A model generated the notes under the pieces. That model searched no databases. It worked only from the letters and a program-made list of their open reading frames with translations, and was not told the DNA's origin. Shown here piece by piece: positions 8,332 to 14,539 of a DNA stretch of 18,118 nucleotides. A program made the translations under genes and the position numbers. The stretch is taken from NCBI GenBank assembly GCA_039932395.1, contig JBDTQB010000059.1, positions 1 to 18,118 on the forward strand. The letters run 5' to 3'. The stretch comes from JAGNNV01 sp039932395. Its GTDB lineage: Bacteria; Acidobacteriota; Vicinamibacteria; Fen-336; JAGNNV01. How positions within the stretch are numbered: the stretch's first letter is position 1; each line of letters begins with the position of its first letter.

Positions 8332-8377
8332 GCCTCAAGCCCCCAATCTTAAAGGAGTGAGCGCGGGGGGCCTCAAG
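8332..8377. repeat. Direct plus inverted repeat in the toxin/kinase intergenic gap
   Basis: The 48-bp gap between the PIN toxin stop and the hybrid-kinase start holds a direct repeat, GCCTCAAG, at 8332-8339 and 8370-8377, and an inverted pair GCCCCC (8339-8344) / GGGGGC (8366-8371) joined to it. It could be a binding site controlling the kinase-sulfur operon or a weak terminator for the toxin transcript. On the minus strand no T-tract follows the second arm, which argues against an efficient intrinsic terminator. Confidence 0.4.
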
Positions 8378-8777
8378 GGACGACCTTGAACCTCCCGAGT
8401 CCGATTGGCCGATAGACCTGGAAGTCCCGTCGATCGACGGTAAAGACCGTCTTGATGCGCTCGCGCTCCGCCACGCGAACCAGGGTTGCGTCCGCGAGAT
8501 CCATCGGAAGGTCCCGGTATTTCTCCATGAGCGCCCGAATCCTTGGAACGTCCTCGCGACCGACGGGCAGAATCCGCAACGCCCCCGTTTCGATCAGGAT
8601 GAGAATTTCGGACTGGGCCTTCGGCCAGCGCTGAACCAGATAGATCGCTTCAGTCACCGCTGGCCAGACTGTGACGAGCGGACCTCGCATTGACTGAAGC
8701 GCCTTCACGCAGGCGTCGTGATGGGCATCCGCCCGGTTCGCCAGCGCGACAAGCGGTCCGGCGTCGACCAGGATCAA
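8373..8777 (-). CDS. vapC: PIN-domain ribonuclease toxin (VapC family)
   Basis: A 134-aa PIN-domain protein, probably the endoribonuclease toxin of a type II toxin-antitoxin pair. The acidic residues expected to bind Mg2+ are in place: Asp5 (ILVDAGPLVAL), Glu43 (VTEAIYL), Asp93/Asp96 (MDLADATLV) and Asp115 (FTVDRRDF). Family members cut tRNA, rRNA or mRNA; the target here is unknown. The start is a TTG overlapping the antitoxin stop (TTGA, 8774-8777), so translation is probably coupled and kept low. A weak ribosome site and the rare start both fit a toxin made in lower amount than its antitoxin. The length is normal for the family and nothing looks broken. Confidence 0.88.
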   Translation of the reverse strand: MILVDAGPLVALANRADAHHDACVKALQSMRGPLVTVWPAVTEAIYLVQRWPKAQSEILILIETGALRILPVGREDVPRIRALMEKYRDLPMDLADATLVRVAERERIKTVFTVDRRDFQVYRPIGLGRFKVVP

Positions 8778-9079
8778 GTGGTTCGCTTCGATTTTTTCGT
8801 CGGCCCCGAGCCAGTCTTGCCATGCGTCGCGGCGCGTCGCTGCTCAAGCGCGTGCGCGAACTTCTCACCGGTGCGTTCGGAGAGATCTGCCGGGCCGTCG
8901 TCGATCACGCCAATGAGCGAGGACAGTCGGGCCAGAGGCGAGACATCGGCGGCCGCATTGCCTGCGTAGTCGGCGATGGCCTCGCGAAGGATGACCGCAC
9001 GACTCACTTTGCGAGCGCGGGCGGCCCCTGTGAGAGCCTCCTCGCTCGCTTCATCGAGACGCACACTGTACAGGGCCAT
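8774..9079 (-). CDS. Ribbon-helix-helix antitoxin of the PIN toxin pair
   Basis: A 101-aa protein whose first about 45 residues read as a MetJ/Arc/CopG ribbon-helix-helix domain (beta strand MALYSVRLDE, then helices around SEEALTGAARARKVSRAVILREAIADYAG). The rest is charged and probably wraps the toxin. The family dimerises, binds its own promoter and neutralises the toxin. It is the first gene of the pair and overlaps the toxin by 4 bp. A perfect 7-bp inverted repeat lies 9 bp upstream of its ATG (9089-9108), as expected for autoregulation. There is no Shine-Dalgarno before the ATG (the preceding bases are pyrimidine-rich), so the mRNA may be leaderless. Pair identity is well supported; the exact antitoxin subfamily is not. 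Confidence 0.8.
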   Translation of the reverse strand: MALYSVRLDEASEEALTGAARARKVSRAVILREAIADYAGNAAADVSPLARLSSLIGVIDDGPADLSERTGEKFAHALEQRRAATHGKTGSGPTKKSKRTT

Positions 9080-9085
9080 GGAGAA

Positions 9086-9114
9086 AGCGTACTACAAATC
9101 CGTAGTACATCAAC
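9086..9114 (-). promoter_or_regulatory. Candidate promoter of the toxin-antitoxin pair
   Basis: On the minus strand, TTGATG (9114-9109) and TACGCT (9091-9086) are separated by 17 bp. The first matches the -35 consensus at four positions and the second the -10 at three, so this is only a moderate match. The ATG follows the -10 by 6 nt, placing the transcription start at or next to the start codon, in line with the missing ribosome site. Confidence 0.35.
9089..9108. promoter_or_regulatory. Perfect 7-bp inverted repeat, likely antitoxin operator
   Basis: GTACTAC (9089-9095), six bases, then GTAGTAC (9102-9108) form an exact palindrome just upstream of the antitoxin start. Ribbon-helix-helix antitoxins bind short inverted repeats at their own promoters, so this is the probable autoregulatory operator. 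It lies between the proposed -35 and -10 of the antitoxin promoter. Binding has not been shown. Confidence 0.6.
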
Positions 9115-9133
9115 CAGCGTGAAGATCGGGTCC

Positions 9134-9163
9134 TTGACACGAAGCGAGAGGCGGCCGTAGCCT
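9134..9163 (+). promoter_or_regulatory. Candidate promoter of the metYX leader
   Basis: A perfect -35 hexamer TTGACA (9134-9139) is followed after 18 bp by a weak -10, TAGCCT (9158-9163). Transcription would start around 9170-9175, at or just before the leader-peptide ATG at 9175. A 6-bp inverted repeat CGAGAG (9145-9150) / CTCTCG (9169-9174) straddles the -10 and might be a repressor site. The -35 is convincing; the -10 is not. Confidence 0.45.
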
Positions 9164-9174
9164 TCCGGCTCTCG

Positions 9175-9261
9175 ATGACTCTCGTTCTCCTCAGCGCCCT
9201 CGCAAGCATGTGCATTAGCTGTTGTATGCCACGCGGGGCGGAGGTGCGCCTGAGACCGTAA
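9175..9261 (+). CDS. Putative Cys/Met-rich leader peptide of the metYX operon (28 aa)
   Basis: A short ORF (ATG 9175, TAA 9259) encoding 28 residues, with MCISCCM at residues 12-18: Cys codons at 9211, 9220 and 9223, Met codons at 9208 and 9226. It precedes two methionine/homocysteine-synthesis genes and ends inside a region that can fold as an antiterminator, so I infer a cis-acting attenuator peptide whose translation rate reports charged Cys-tRNA (or Met-tRNA). No Shine-Dalgarno precedes the ATG, but the predicted transcript starts only a few bases upstream, so leaderless initiation is possible. Cysteine-run leaderless uORFs are known as cysteine attenuators in mycobacteria. An internal ATG at 9208 would give a 17-aa version with the same Cys cluster. 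Confidence is limited because any short ORF can arise by chance; the codon cluster and RNA structures are what support it. Confidence 0.6.
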   Translation: MTLVLLSALASMCISCCMPRGAEVRLRP

Positions 9262-9295
9262 CGAACCATCCAACCGGTTCCCTCCTCCGACCCGC
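9233..9295 (+). promoter_or_regulatory. Predicted antiterminator helix in the metYX leader
   Basis: Bases 9233-9237 pair with 9291-9295 and 9239-9244 (CGGAGG) pair with 9284-9289 (CCTCCG): eleven base pairs with one G-A mismatch. Within the loop, GAACC (9263-9267) pairs with GGTTC (9276-9280). The 3' arm contains 9289-9295, which is also the 5' arm of the terminator at 9289-9327, so the two cannot coexist. The 5' arm lies 8 nt after the last Cys codon and before the leader stop codon, so a ribosome finishing the leader would cover it, while one stalled at the Cys codons would leave most of it free. Confidence 0.55.
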
Positions 9296-9327
9296 AGCGG
9301 CATTGCCGAGCGGGTCGTTTTGTTTTT
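9289..9327 (+). terminator. Intrinsic terminator upstream of metY (attenuator)
   Basis: GACCCGC (9289-9295) pairs perfectly with GCGGGTC (9310-9316); inside it CGGC (9298-9301) pairs with GCCG (9305-9308) around an ATT loop. The T-rich run TTTTGTTTTT (9318-9327) follows directly. This is a textbook Rho-independent terminator on the + strand, about 70 nt before the metY start. No + strand gene ends just upstream other than the short leader ORF, so its role is best explained as regulated termination within the metYX leader. Confidence 0.8.
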
Positions 9328-9394
9328 GGGCCCTCTCTGATGCAAGCCGCAGCGAATCGGCTGATGGGATCCACAAAGCAAAAGGAAAATGACC

Positions 9395-10717
9395 ATGTCC
9401 AAGAACTATCGCTACGAGACGCTTCAACTTCACGCGGGCCAAGAGCCTGCCCCCGGAACCAACGCCCGCGCGGTGCCGATTTATCAGACCAGTTCCTACA
9501 CATTCCAGGACGCGGCGCACGGCGCGCGCCTCTTCGGACTGCAGGAGTTCGGCAACATCTACACGCGCATCATGAATCCGACCACGGATGTCTTTGAGAA
9601 GCGCATCGCGGCGCTCGAAGGCGGAGTCGCGGCGGTGGCGACTGCGTCGGGTCAGGCGGCGCAGTTTCTGACCATTGCCACCATCGCCGAAGCGGGCGAC
9701 AACATCGTCTCCACGAGCTACCTGTACGGCGGCACCTACAACCAGTTCAAGGTGACCTTGCCGCGCCTCGGCATCAACGTGAAGTTCGTGGAAGGCGACG
9801 AACCGACCGCATTCGCGAAGGCCATCGACAAGAAGACGAAGGCGATCTACGTCGAGACCATCGGCAATCCTCGTTTCAACATTCCCGACTTCAAGGCGCT
9901 TGCGAAGGTCGCGCACGACAACAAGATTCCGCTGATCGTCGACAACACGTTTGGGGCCGCCGGTTACTGGGCGCGTCCGATCGAGCACGGCGCCGACATC
10001 GTCGTCTCGTCAGCGACGAAATGGATTGGAGGCCACGGCACTTCGATCGGCGGCGTGATCGTTGACGCAGGCACGTTTGATTGGGGCAACGGGAATTTCC
10101 CGCTCTTCACGCGTCCCGCACCCGGCTATCACGGCCTGAATTTCTGGGAGACGTTCGGCACGGGTTCGCCCTTTGGCAACATCGCCTTCGCGATCCGCGC
10201 GCGGGTCGAGGGCTTGCGCGACATCGGCGCGTCCGCGTCGCCGTTCAATTCGTTTCTTCTGCTGCAGGGCGTTGAAACGCTGTCGTTACGCGTCGAGCGC
10301 CATGCCAGCAACGCATTGGACCTGGCGAAATGGCTGGAGAAGCATCCGGCGGTCGCGTGGGTTTCGTACCCGGGTCTGGAGACGCATCCGTACCATGGTC
10401 GCGCGAAGGAATACCTTGTTCACGGATTTGGCGGTGTGCTGGCCTTCGGGATCAAGGGTGGCATCGACGCCGGCCGTCGCTTCATCAACTCCGTCAAGCT
10501 CGCCTCCCATCTGGCCAACGTCGGTGACGCGAAGACGCTGGTCATCCATCCCGCCTCCACTACGCATCAACAGCTCGATGAGACGGAGCAGAAGTCCTCG
10601 GGCGTGACGACCGATCTCATTCGTGTCTCCGTGGGAATCGAGCACATCGAAGACATCAAAGAAGACTTCGAGCAGGCGTTCACCAAGGCCGCCCAGCCCG
10701 AAAAGGTCCTCGCGTGA
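9395..10717 (+). CDS. metY: O-acetylhomoserine sulfhydrylase (MetY)
   Basis: A PLP enzyme that makes homocysteine from O-acetylhomoserine and sulfide. From the ATG at 9395 it is 440 aa, the longer size typical of MetY compared with about 400 aa for cystathionine gamma-synthase. Landmarks are the N-terminal ETLQLHAGQ, IYTRIMNPT, Tyr111 (YLYGGTYNQF), VDNTFGAAGY with Asp183, and Schiff-base Lys209 in SSATKWIGGHG. An in-frame ATG at 9389 exists, but the AAGGA at 9382-9386 is only 2-3 nt from it and about 8-9 nt from 9395, so I prefer 9395. It overlaps metX by 4 bp (GTGA), a classic metYX operon. A terminator-bearing leader with a Cys/Met-rich ORF precedes it, implying control by sulfur amino-acid supply. 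It might also accept sulfur from the thiocarboxylate system encoded on the other strand. Confidence 0.96.
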   Translation: MSKNYRYETLQLHAGQEPAPGTNARAVPIYQTSSYTFQDAAHGARLFGLQEFGNIYTRIMNPTTDVFEKRIAALEGGVAAVATASGQAAQFLTIATIAEAGDNIVSTSYLYGGTYNQFKVTLPRLGINVKFVEGDEPTAFAKAIDKKTKAIYVETIGNPRFNIPDFKALAKVAHDNKIPLIVDNTFGAAGYWARPIEHGADIVVSSATKWIGGHGTSIGGVIVDAGTFDWGNGNFPLFTRPAPGYHGLNFWETFGTGSPFGNIAFAIRARVEGLRDIGASASPFNSFLLLQGVETLSLRVERHASNALDLAKWLEKHPAVAWVSYPGLETHPYHGRAKEYLVHGFGGVLAFGIKGGIDAGRRFINSVKLASHLANVGDAKTLVIHPASTTHQQLDETEQKSSGVTTDLIRVSVGIEHIEDIKEDFEQAFTKAAQPEKVLA

Positions 10718-11793
10718 GCAGCGTGATCCGCGAGCATCCGAAGACGCACAGTTTGGTCGTGAATCGCCTGACGCTGGAGTCGGGCGAGGAACTCACCGAC
10801 ATCCGCGTCGCGTACCGCACCTGGGGGCGTCTAGCTCCTGGGGGCGGGAACGCGGTCCTGGTCGAGCATGCCCTCACCGGTTCGCCGCATCTCGACGAGT
10901 GGTGGGGCGACATCCTGGGGCCCGGGCGCGCGCTCGATCCAGAGCACGACTTCATCGTCGCGACAAACGCGCTTGGTTCCTGTTACGGCACCACCGGTCC
11001 CACTGCGGCGAGGCCGGGCTCCACCGTGCTGTGGGGCGCCGACTTCCCGAGAATCACCGTGCGTGACATGGTGAATCTCGAAGCGAAGGTAGCCGATACG
11101 CTGAACGTCGAGCGATGGTCGATGGTTCTCGGCGGTTCGCTTGGCGGCATGCGCGCTCTCGAATGGGCGGCGAGCTATCCGCAGCGCGTGGCGTCGATCG
11201 CGGCTCTGGGCGCGCCCGCGCGCCATTCGGCGTGGGCGATCGGCTGGAATGCGATTGCCCGATCCGCGCTGCTCGCCGACCCGAAGTTCCTCGAGGGTCG
11301 CTATGCGCCGAGCGATCCACCGCGTTCAGGCCTGGCGGCCGCGCGCGCGACGTCGATGCTGTCGTATCGCAGCTTCGAAGGCTTCGACGAACGCTTTGGT
11401 CGCAAGATCGAGGACGGTCGGTTCGAAGTGGAACGCTGGCTCGATCGGCATGGCGAGAGCTTCGTGGAACGTTTTGACGCGAACTCATGGCTGACCTTGT
11501 CGAAGGCCATGGACACTCACGACATCGCGCGCGGTCGGGGCGATCTGGCGTCCATCGTTGCCACGCTGGATGTGAGGGCTTTGTTCGTGGGGATTTCGTC
11601 GGACGTTCTTTATCCGCCGCAGGAAATCGAGGCCGTCGCCAAGGTGTGGCCCGCGTCGGAGTGCGTTCTCCTTGAGTCGACGCACGGTCACGACGCCTTT
11701 CTGATCGAAGGCGAGGTGGTGAACGCGATCCTGAAGTCTTTTCGCGGGCCGGTCGCGCCGCGCGCACGACGAACGTCGACCTTGGTGCACTAG
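10714..11793 (+). CDS. metX: Homoserine O-acetyltransferase (MetX)
   Basis: A 359-aa alpha/beta-hydrolase-fold acyltransferase that activates homoserine with acetyl-CoA, supplying the substrate of MetY. The catalytic triad is visible: nucleophile Ser142 in LGGSLGGMRALEWA, Asp297 (SSDVLYPP) and His326 (HGHDAFL). The NALGSCYGTTGP block (85-96) is characteristic of MetX. Family members can prefer succinyl-CoA; partnership with MetY favours acetyl here. The start is a GTG at 10714 overlapping the metY stop, with AAAAGG 7 nt upstream, so translation is coupled. No truncation is seen. Confidence 0.96.
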   Translation: MSSVIREHPKTHSLVVNRLTLESGEELTDIRVAYRTWGRLAPGGGNAVLVEHALTGSPHLDEWWGDILGPGRALDPEHDFIVATNALGSCYGTTGPTAARPGSTVLWGADFPRITVRDMVNLEAKVADTLNVERWSMVLGGSLGGMRALEWAASYPQRVASIAALGAPARHSAWAIGWNAIARSALLADPKFLEGRYAPSDPPRSGLAAARATSMLSYRSFEGFDERFGRKIEDGRFEVERWLDRHGESFVERFDANSWLTLSKAMDTHDIARGRGDLASIVATLDVRALFVGISSDVLYPPQEIEAVAKVWPASECVLLESTHGHDAFLIEGEVVNAILKSFRGPVAPRARRTSTLVH

Positions 11794-11849
11794 CCCGGGC
11801 CGCCGTTTTGAAGCGCTCGTCGCAGGCTTGAAGAACGCGCCGCTGTAAT

Positions 11850-11880
11850 CGCCATAGGTCGATTTGACCTGATTGTGGCG
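11850..11880 (+). repeat. Imperfect inverted repeat between metX and the next gene
   Basis: CGCCA (11850-11854) and AGGTC (11856-11860) face GACCT (11866-11870) and TGGCG (11876-11880), giving two short stems with an asymmetric internal loop. It lies in the 117-bp gap after metX. No clean T-run follows at once (TTTTT occurs 8-12 nt later), so it could be a poor terminator for metYX or an operator for the following gene, whose possible -10 TCTAAT is at 11895-11900. Confidence 0.3.
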
Positions 11881-11910
11881 GGCACGGTTTTTGCTCTAAT
11901 TGGAGTCGCT

Positions 11911-12975
11911 ATGAAAAATCTACTCAATGCCGCCACTCACAAGATCGCGCTGGGATCGTTCGTTGCGGTCTCGATGCTGTCGTCAGCGCAGGTCGTCGAT
12001 GCGCAGCCTCGATGGGGTCGGCCTGATGCGCCCCGCGCGGGCGCCTGTTTCTACAAGGATGCCAATTTTCGCGGCGACTACTTCTGCGCTGTCGCCGGCG
12101 ACGATCTCGCTTGGCTGGGCCGTGGCATGAACGACCGGGTCTCCTCGATTCGGACGTTTGGCGATGTCGCTATCACTATTTTTCAAGACTCAAATTTCCG
12201 CGGACGTTGGACGCGCCTCGAAGGGGATGTTCGCGACCTCCGTCGTGAAGGCTGGAGTGATCGTTTGTCGTCGGTCAGCGTCGACTATGACCGTTCCCCG
12301 CGGGATTTTGATCGACGACGCAGCGGCGCGGGCATTGGTCGCATCGAAACCGGGGTGTGGCGTCGTCCCGATTCGAACGATCGACGTGACTCGGGCAATG
12401 GCCGCAACGACGGTCGCAACGACGGCCGCAACGACGGCCGCAACGACGGCCGCAACGACGGTCGCAACGACGGCCGAGGTAATAACAATGATGGGCGAGG
12501 CGGCTACAACGACGGCCGAGGTAACAACAATGATGGGCGAGGCGGCTACAACGACGGCCGAGGCAACAACAATGATGGGCGAGGCGGCTACAACGACGGT
12601 CGTCCTTCAGGCGACAATCGGCTGACCACTTCGCAGGCCGACGCCATCGTGCGGCGTGTCTACCTGGATGTCCTCAAGCGAGAGGCCGACGCCGCTGGTC
12701 TTTCGCTCTATCGAGGTCGCATGATCAACGAAGGCTGGAAGGAAAGCGACGTCCGCGACGCGATCCTCAAGAGCCCGGAATATCGTGATCGCAACACGAT
12801 GACTCAGCAAAAGGCTCAGGAAATTGTGGCCCGTGCCTACCGCAGCATCCTGAAGCGTGAGCCCGACTCGGCTAGCCAGGTGTACGTCAACAAGGTCATG
12901 AATGAACGCTGGACCGAGGAAGACGTCAGCCGAGAACTCCGCAACAGTCCCGAGTACCGCAGCAAGAATCGGTAA
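11911..12975 (+). CDS. Secreted protein: beta/gamma-crystallin-like domain, RNDG/NNNDG repeats, DUF4214-like C-terminus
   Basis: A 354-aa exported protein of unknown function. Residues 1-31 are a Sec signal peptide with a likely cut at VDA-QP. Residues about 45-125 look like a two-motif beta/gamma-crystallin (or I36 inhibitor-like) domain: ACFYKDANFRGDYFC, then ITIFQDSNFRGRW, each followed by a tryptophan/serine strand (DRVSSI, DRLSSV). Residues 165-188 are six RNDG repeats and 189-230 three copies of a 14-residue RGNNNDG-type unit; both are hydrophilic and probably disordered. Residues about 237-350 hold two similar helical units (IVRRVYLDVLKREAD.. and IVARAYRSILKREPD.., each ending SPEYR), resembling DUF4214, often found in surface or secreted proteins. 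I chose ATG 11911 because GGAG lies 5 nt upstream and the signal peptide starts there; an in-frame GTG at 11875 is less likely. A role in cell-surface or extracellular binding is a guess. Confidence 0.82.
   Translation: MKNLLNAATHKIALGSFVAVSMLSSAQVVDAQPRWGRPDAPRAGACFYKDANFRGDYFCAVAGDDLAWLGRGMNDRVSSIRTFGDVAITIFQDSNFRGRWTRLEGDVRDLRREGWSDRLSSVSVDYDRSPRDFDRRRSGAGIGRIETGVWRRPDSNDRRDSGNGRNDGRNDGRNDGRNDGRNDGRNDGRGNNNDGRGGYNDGRGNNNDGRGGYNDGRGNNNDGRGGYNDGRPSGDNRLTTSQADAIVRRVYLDVLKREADAAGLSLYRGRMINEGWKESDVRDAILKSPEYRDRNTMTQQKAQEIVARAYRSILKREPDSASQVYVNKVMNERWTEEDVSRELRNSPEYRSKNR
12403..12474 (+). repeat. Six tandem 12-bp repeats coding RNDG
   Basis: Six consecutive copies of CGCAACGACGGY differ only at the last base (C or T). 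They lie in frame in the secreted protein and code for (RNDG)6. Near-perfect identity at DNA level suggests recent expansion by slippage. Confidence 0.95.
12475..12600 (+). repeat. Three tandem 42-bp repeats coding a 14-residue Asn/Gly/Asp unit
   Basis: Units start at 12475, 12517 and 12559, begin with CGAGG and end with CAACGACGG plus one base. They differ at very few positions (for example GGTAAT, GGTAAC, GGCAAC). The length is a multiple of three, so copy-number change keeps the frame. The unit ends with a copy of the NDG motif of the preceding 12-bp array. Confidence 0.95.
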
Positions 12976-13000
12976 GCCTGACGCTCGCCGTTTCGTGCCA

Positions 13001-13033
13001 CAGCCCGCTGGATTCAGCGGGCTGTTCTCATTT
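13001..13033 (+). terminator. Intrinsic terminator after the repeat-protein gene
   Basis: CAGCCCGCTG (13001-13010) and CAGCGGGCTG (13015-13024) form a perfect 10-bp stem with a GATT loop, followed by TTCTCATTT. It ends transcription of the + strand gene that stops at 12975. It also lies directly after the convergent xylB stop (13028) and may work in that direction too, though no T-tract follows on that strand. Confidence 0.8.
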
Positions 13034-14539
13034 CAGCGCGTCGAATGTGGGACGCAAGGCAGAGTAGAGGCCTCGATAGCGCTGATACGCCGACTCGTAG
13101 GTCGCTACCCACTCAGGTCTGGGAAGGTCCCGGCCTGCGGTCTGGATGGTCGCGTCACACGCAGCATCGACGCTTTGCCATTCGCCGACTCCCACCCCAG
13201 CCAGCAGCGCCGCTCCAAATGCCGCCCCCTCCGTACTGTTGACGGTCACGATCTCGACGTTCAGCACGCTCGCAACGATCTGCCGCCAAAGCTCGCTCTT
13301 AGCACCTCCACCCGCAATCCGCACCTGCGAAACGCTCGGCAGCCCCGCCTCACCTAACAGGGCAAAGCAGTCCTTCATCGAGAAGGCGACCCCTTCGAGA
13401 ACCGCCCGCGTCAGGTGCGCGCGGCGATGACGTACGGTAAGTCCGACGAAGGACGCGCGTGCCAACGGATCGGGATAAGGCGTCCTCTCCCCTGACAGAT
13501 AAGGCGTGAACAGCAGCCCATCGCTGCCCGCGGGAACATCGGCAGCTTCTTCAACCAGGGTCGCGAAAGGAACGCCCGGTGCCAGGGTGTCGCGATACCA
13601 CTGCAGGCTTCCGGCGGCCGCGAGGGTGACCCCCATGAAGTGCCATCGATTGGGGACGGCGTGGCAGAACGCGTGGAGCCGGCCCTCAGGTTCGATGAGC
13701 GCGCTCTCGGTCGCGGCGAAGACGACGCCAGACGTGCCGAGGGTGAGCGCCACCACTCCGGGCTTCACCGCGCCCGCACCCACCGCACCCGCTGCCTGAT
13801 CGCCTCCGCCCGCCATCACGGGAGTGCCTTCCCGCAGACCGGTCAGCTCCGCGACTGCCTTCGTGATGCGTCCGGTGATCTCCGGGCCTTCGAACGTTGG
13901 GGGCATCCAGGCCGATGGGATCTCTAGCGCCTTGAGCACTTCGGCCGACCAGTTTCGATCGACCAGCGAAAACAGAAGGGTGCCTGATCCGTCCGCTTTG
14001 TCCATGGCGGCGATGTCGGTCATTTGCAGGCGTACGAAGTCTTTGGGAAGAAGGACCAGCCTCGCCTGCGCGAAGATCTCCGGCTCGTGATTACGGACCC
14101 AGAGGATCTTCGGAGCGGTGAAACCCGTCAGTGCATCGTTGCCGGTGACCTGGACAAGCCTTGCCTTGCCGCCCATGCGGGCGCGGATCTCATCGCACTC
14201 GGCCGCGGTTCGTTGATCGTTCCAGAGGATCGCCGGACGCAGCACGCGCTTCTGCTCATCGAGGAGGACCAGGCCGTGCATCTGGCCGGTCAGGCCGATC
14301 GCTTCGATGTCGGCGGCGTCCACGGAGGCCGCGGCGATGACGTCGCGAATACTCTTGATCGTTCCGGCCCACCACTCGGCGGGATCCTGCTCCGACCAAA
14401 GAGGTTTGGGAGTCTGCACGGTCAGAGGCGTGGTCGCGGTGGCGACCAGTTGGCCCGTGCTATCGATCAGAAGGGCCTTGGCTCCGGTCGTGGAAACGTC
14501 GATGCCGAGGAAGAGTCGTCGCTTGGTTTCAGTGGTCAT
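13028..14539 (-). CDS. xylB: Xylulokinase (FGGY carbohydrate kinase)
   Basis: A 503-aa FGGY-family kinase that phosphorylates D-xylulose with ATP, feeding the pentose phosphate pathway. The N-terminal phosphate loop LGIDVSTTGAKA (Asp14), the XylB-type substrate motif GLTGQMHG (82-89), ILWNDQR (104-110), and the catalytic base Asp247 in AGGGDQAAGAVG are present. The C-terminal nucleotide half shows LTLGTSG and AGGGAKSELWRQIVA. Length fits the family. No xylA or xylose transporter is in the window, so it stands alone; another pentulose or hexulose cannot be excluded. The ribosome site is weak: a GGAG lies about 13-14 nt upstream of the ATG. A 57-bp gap separates it from the divergent YdeI-family gene. 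Confidence 0.93.
   Translation of the reverse strand: MTTETKRRLFLGIDVSTTGAKALLIDSTGQLVATATTPLTVQTPKPLWSEQDPAEWWAGTIKSIRDVIAAASVDAADIEAIGLTGQMHGLVLLDEQKRVLRPAILWNDQRTAAECDEIRARMGGKARLVQVTGNDALTGFTAPKILWVRNHEPEIFAQARLVLLPKDFVRLQMTDIAAMDKADGSGTLLFSLVDRNWSAEVLKALEIPSAWMPPTFEGPEITGRITKAVAELTGLREGTPVMAGGGDQAAGAVGAGAVKPGVVALTLGTSGVVFAATESALIEPEGRLHAFCHAVPNRWHFMGVTLAAAGSLQWYRDTLAPGVPFATLVEEAADVPAGSDGLLFTPYLSGERTPYPDPLARASFVGLTVRHRRAHLTRAVLEGVAFSMKDCFALLGEAGLPSVSQVRIAGGGAKSELWRQIVASVLNVEIVTVNSTEGAAFGAALLAGVGVGEWQSVDAACDATIQTAGRDLPRPEWVATYESAYQRYRGLYSALRPTFDALK

Noticed and set aside
7212..8360. Long + strand ORF (382 codons) opposite the hybrid kinase
   Set aside because: Same reason: the minus strand holds well-conserved PAS and kinase motifs, and the + strand product has no recognisable domain.
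8373..9079. Signs of an integrated mobile island around the toxin-antitoxin pair
   Set aside because: No integrase, transposase, tRNA or flanking direct repeat is visible, and base composition is like the neighbours.
9230..9290. TPP riboswitch suggested by GGAGGTGC, CTGAGACCGT and GAACC pieces
   Set aside because: The conserved 3' half (CTGATC..GG.TAATACC.GCG.AGGG) is missing and the downstream genes are not for thiamine; the pieces are also the end of the leader ORF and the antiterminator arm.
9120..9290. SAM-I, SAM-II, SAM-IV or SAH riboswitch before metY
   Set aside because: I looked for the conserved cores, such as the GGCAACC segment of SAM-I/SAM-IV, and did not find them. A covariance-model search would be decisive; a significant hit would overturn the attenuator reading.
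12285..12600. CRISPR-like array from the regular 12- and 42-bp repeats
   Set aside because: The units are contiguous without unique spacers and are in frame inside a coding sequence.
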